Shown here: positions 3,427-6,390 of the stretch, in pieces
Position numbering within the stretch: the first letter of the stretch is position 1
Layout: each line of letters begins with the position of its first letter
From: Planktothrix sp. UBA8402
GTDB taxonomy: Bacteria; Cyanobacteriota; Cyanobacteriia; Cyanobacteriales; Microcoleaceae
Assembly: GCA_003456035.1 (NCBI GenBank)
Contig: DMPJ01000341.1
Span: forward strand, 1 to 6,390
Direction of reading: 5' to 3'
Length of the DNA: 6,390 nt
The notes under the pieces: model-generated
The model's input: the letters and a program-made list of their open reading frames with translations, nothing else
Databases searched by the model: none
Told to the model about the DNA's origin: nothing
Translations under genes and position numbers: made by a program

Positions 3427-6390
3427 CTACTTAACTCCAAGCTGCACCATTAACTCCTCAACTTGGTTTGCGACTAAACGATCGGGATCATTTTGTAGCA
3501 TTGGCAATAATTCTATCAAAGCCCGTTCAGATGCAATCTTTAGATATGCTAAGACAGCTTCTCGGACGAACCCGGTGGGATGACGTAAGCACATCAGGGC
3601 TTGTTCGGCGGTTAAACTCCATCGGGAACTTCTAGCTAAATGGAAACAACAGGCTAAGGCCCAGTCCGAGAGAAAATGACGTAACTCTAATAAACGGCGT
3701 AGGCGATCGCTAGGTTTCAGGGGTTGATAGCTAACTAAATCGGATAAATTCTGCAATTTCTCTAATTTAGAGTGTTGATCAAGAATGCTAATTAATGCCC
3801 GTTTATGGGCAATATCAACAATATTATCAATAATTTCTAAACCCCGGGCCACATTATCTGAAGAATTAGACTGAACATTAAAGGATGCCGCTTGAATGGA
3901 GCCATGGGGATACAAAAACTTCATTAATAAAAAGCAACGATCAACCGCATCAATTTCTAATCCTTCCAGGGCTCGTTTTAATAATTGTTGGGGAGAATGA
4001 ATATCAGGGACAACCGGATCGAAAGGATCAAAGGTATCTGAATCTTCATCTTCTGAGTCCGACAGGACGGGTGTTTCCAGGGACAAATCTAGCAAAGCGG
4101 CATAAATTTGACCGATGAACATTAATTCCTGCTCAATTAAAATTTCTACCCCGGTGCGTCCGACCCGATCTAATACTCCTTCAATTCCAGCATCTTGAGG
4201 AATTTTTAGCAAAATTCTGAGAATATTGCGCCGGGTAGTTCCCCAGGAAATCATCAATTCACCGATCAGGGTATCCAGGGCTTCGGTAGTACCAATTTCA
4301 CCGAGAGCCGTCCAAGCCTGTAAACGAACTAAATCCGGTTTATGTATATCACTGGCTTGCTGGATTAACAAAGGAATTGCCTCATTTCCTAATCTCACTA
4401 AAGCCTGCAAAGCTGTATCCCTTGTCGAACGATAGGCTAGAGCTTTCATTAAAGACGGATAGTATTCTTCCAAATGGGTAGAGGCGATCACATCTAATAA
4501 TGCACAACGGACGCGCAAAGATTCATCCTGTAATAAATCGTTAAGATAGAGTCGGAGTAATTGTAAATAGTCAGCTTCTCCCAGGGCGCGGACTCCCATC
4601 ACCCGTTCCCGTTCTTGGCCATTGGTAATCATCCGCCGGATAGTATTAGTGGCGGCGGCCTTTTGTTCGCGATCGCCTCGACGCAAAATTAAGGCCCCGG
4701 CAGTTCCGCGAACCACAGGATCAACCTGGGGTTGGAGATAGGGACGTAACTGTTCCATATCGGGACTGGTTTCGGTTAACCACAGGTATCGCAAAGCCAG
4801 GGCTAAAACTTCTGGGGCTAAAGTCCCTTGAGTAAAAGCTCGGATTTCCTCCAAATAAGCCGGATTTGGGTGGTTAAGCATAATTTCCAAGCTCTGACGC
4901 TGTAACCCAGGGGAGAGACCATCGAGGAGGGGAACCAGAGTTTCACCGACATTTTTAGCATCCAGTTGACTCAGGAGTTCAATACAGGAGCGTTTATCGG
5001 CTTCTTCGCCGGGTTTTTTGAGGGTTTCCACCACATTGCGCTTGAGTTGGGGCATATCAATGTCGGAAACACTCAGCCGTCCCCGTTCAGCGCTGCGAAC
5101 CAGTAAACTGACATATTGGGCTCGAATCAGCCAAACCACAAATAACCAGACGAAGGCCATGAGGATGATCAAACCCACAAAGACTAATCCCTGTTGACTT
5201 TGTAACTGGGTTTGGGTAGATTCGGGAAAAATCAAACGGGACAGCCAGAGGGTAATTAAAATTAGTACCCCGGTCACCCCCGTTGACATAGGTTCAAATA
5301 CGCCGTTTACCATGGCTTGAATATCGCCGCGAACATGATCGGGCAAAGGTTGGAATAGGACGGCTCCGGTAGTTTCAATTAAGGTATAATGGAATAATTC
5401 ATCCAGGAATCGTAGGATCACAAATCCCACAAACACAGAAAAGATTCCGGTGATTCCTCCTATTAAGGAAACAGTTCCTAAAATAATCACCCCGACGGGT
5501 AAAACAATGGCGGTGACAAATACTCCGGTGCGTTCAACTAATCGGCTAGAACCGAACCACTGAGTTAACACTTGAGCCACACTCAAAATCCCTTCAAAAA
5601 TTCCGAGGAAGCTAACAATTCCACTGGCTCCAGTGGCATCATTTTGAAATTCCAATTGACTAAAAAATTGAAAATCAACTAATACATATAAAGCTTCTGC
5701 CAGAACAAAAAATGATACTAAAGGAATCACATAACCCAACACCGGGCCTTTGAGGTTGCGGGTGCTAAATTCTTGTTCTTCGTCTTCAGGTGTCCAACGT
5801 GTAGAATCGGGGAAAGATTGACCATAGCGTTGAGACAGATAAAATAACATTCCGGCGGCCAGGAGTACCATAAAGCCGGAAATCAGCGTCACGTTATTAA
5901 GTCCAACAACTTTTAATAGTAGGGGAAGGGAAAAACCACTAATTACCCCGGCGACTAGAAATCCGCTACTAATAATTGGATAGGTGCGTTTAATTTCTCT
6001 AATATTAAACAGTTGGTTGGCAGTGATAGCATTATTTAAGTCGTTGAGAACATAAGATGCTTCCACCCATAACCACATTAAAAATAGGGTAATAAATTGA
6101 ACAGTTAACCCTAATATTTTGATCTCGGATATTCCTATTCCCCAACGAAATAAAAATAGGGGTATGGCCATGATCACAAAGATAATCACAATCACCCGAC
6201 GCAGGGGAAACACTTTTTGCAGCGACGAATAAACAAAGCCTAAGCCTGAACCCATCCCGGCGCTGGCAATATATATCCAAGGCAATTTATCAGCGCCGTA
6301 TTCATCGAGGAATAGACCAACCGTACTTAGTTCTAACCAAATTAACCCCACTGATGCCAAGGTATAGACCAAAAACATCAGTAGGGTTCT
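3427..6390 (-). CDS. NTT/MFS-like transporter fused to HEAT repeats, 5'-partial
   Basis: The frame is open through the right edge (the edge codons read RTLL before the internal ATG at 6378), so the start lies outside; 987 residues are visible. Numbering from that ATG, residues 1-425 are a polytopic membrane domain with about ten to twelve hydrophobic helices. FLDEYGADKLPWIYIASA (23-40), REIKRTYPIISSGFLVAGV (127-145) and LFQPLPDHVRGDIQAMVNG (341-359) resemble the ADP/ATP-translocase-like (NTT, 'Npt1/Npt2') family, a branch of the MFS-like fold. Residues about 440-983 are helical repeats of HEAT type, for example VRGTAGALILRRGD, VRCALLDVIAS, LQAWTALGEIGT and VREAVLAYLKIA. An acidic insert (SDSEDEDSDTFDPFDP, 773-788) interrupts them. 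NTT-HEAT fusions are known in cyanobacteria and other bacteria, but their substrate is not established; ATP/ADP exchange should not be assumed. The HEAT part would face the cytoplasm as a protein-binding scaffold, possibly for the cNMP-domain protein encoded next. Stop TAG is at 3429-3427. Confidence 0.85.
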   Translation of the reverse strand, partial: RTLLMFLVYTLASVGLIWLELSTVGLFLDEYGADKLPWIYIASAGMGSGLGFVYSSLQKVFPLRRVIVIIFVIMAIPLFLFRWGIGISEIKILGLTVQFITLFLMWLWVEASYVLNDLNNAITANQLFNIREIKRTYPIISSGFLVAGVISGFSLPLLLKVVGLNNVTLISGFMVLLAAGMLFYLSQRYGQSFPDSTRWTPEDEEQEFSTRNLKGPVLGYVIPLVSFFVLAEALYVLVDFQFFSQLEFQNDATGASGIVSFLGIFEGILSVAQVLTQWFGSSRLVERTGVFVTAIVLPVGVIILGTVSLIGGITGIFSVFVGFVILRFLDELFHYTLIETTGAVLFQPLPDHVRGDIQAMVNGVFEPMSTGVTGVLILITLWLSRLIFPESTQTQLQSQQGLVFVGLIILMAFVWLFVVWLIRAQYVSLLVRSAERGRLSVSDIDMPQLKRNVVETLKKPGEEADKRSCIELLSQLDAKNVGETLVPLLDGLSPGLQRQSLEIMLNHPNPAYLEEIRAFTQGTLAPEVLALALRYLWLTETSPDMEQLRPYLQPQVDPVVRGTAGALILRRGDREQKAAATNTIRRMITNGQERERVMGVRALGEADYLQLLRLYLNDLLQDESLRVRCALLDVIASTHLEEYYPSLMKALAYRSTRDTALQALVRLGNEAIPLLIQQASDIHKPDLVRLQAWTALGEIGTTEALDTLIGELMISWGTTRRNILRILLKIPQDAGIEGVLDRVGRTGVEILIEQELMFIGQIYAALLDLSLETPVLSDSEDEDSDTFDPFDPVVPDIHSPQQLLKRALEGLEIDAVDRCFLLMKFLYPHGSIQAASFNVQSNSSDNVARGLEIIDNIVDIAHKRALISILDQHSKLEKLQNLSDLVSYQPLKPSDRLRRLLELRHFLSDWALACCFHLARSSRWSLTAEQALMCLRHPTGFVREAVLAYLKIASERALIELLPMLQNDPDRLVANQVEELMVQLGVK
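3703..3710. repeat. HIP1 octamer GCGATCGC
   Basis: Exact copy inside the C-terminal HEAT-repeat coding region. Confidence 0.85.
4669..4676. repeat. HIP1 octamer GCGATCGC
   Basis: Exact copy inside the HEAT-repeat coding region, encoding part of the RRGDREQ segment. Confidence 0.85.

Noticed and set aside
3885..4435. Two + strand frames opposite the HEAT-repeat gene
   Set aside because: They lie antisense to a clear long coding region and have no recognisable motifs or ribosome sites.

Overview
The window looks like chromosomal DNA of a filamentous-type cyanobacterium. It holds four copies of the octamer GCGATCGC (the cyanobacterial HIP1 palindrome). Several proteins also resemble cyanobacterial families: a DUF4870-type start, a HEAT-fused nucleotide-transporter-like protein, and an antitoxin of the 'SLEQRLAFLKLP…AGDIIDY' type. 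The genus cannot be fixed from the sequence alone.

Left part (1-2000, + strand) is an accessory, defence-flavoured segment, visibly AT-rich and without HIP1. In order it holds: the 3' part of a gene for a TOPRIM-like protein whose start lies left of the window; a toxin-antitoxin pair with an apparently intact antitoxin (645-962) and a MazF/PemK toxin broken by a one-base frameshift near 1211; a short stretch that may be the remnant of another RelE/HigB-like toxin; and a complete Dam-type phage-like adenine DNA methyltransferase (1408-1992) with no restriction partner visible.

Middle part (2000-2165) is a rearrangement scar. A DUF4870 membrane-protein gene begins with a good -10 box and Shine-Dalgarno sequence. 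After 30 codons it runs directly into the truncated 3' end of a bestrophin-family channel gene on the opposite strand. Both convergent genes have lost their 3' ends at one junction near 2155, as expected from a single deletion (or from misassembly).

Right part (2104-6390, - strand) is a likely operon read right to left: a large membrane protein with an ADP/ATP-translocase-like (NTT) or MFS-like transporter domain fused to HEAT repeats (5' end outside the window); a stand-alone cyclic-nucleotide-binding domain protein without a DNA-binding domain; and the truncated bestrophin. Gaps are 111 and 45 bases. The gene set suggests a nucleotide-sensing membrane module, but that function is inference, and the bestrophin is probably non-functional here.

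No rRNA, tRNA, CRISPR array or complete insertion sequence was seen. No gene-free stretch exceeds 300 bases.
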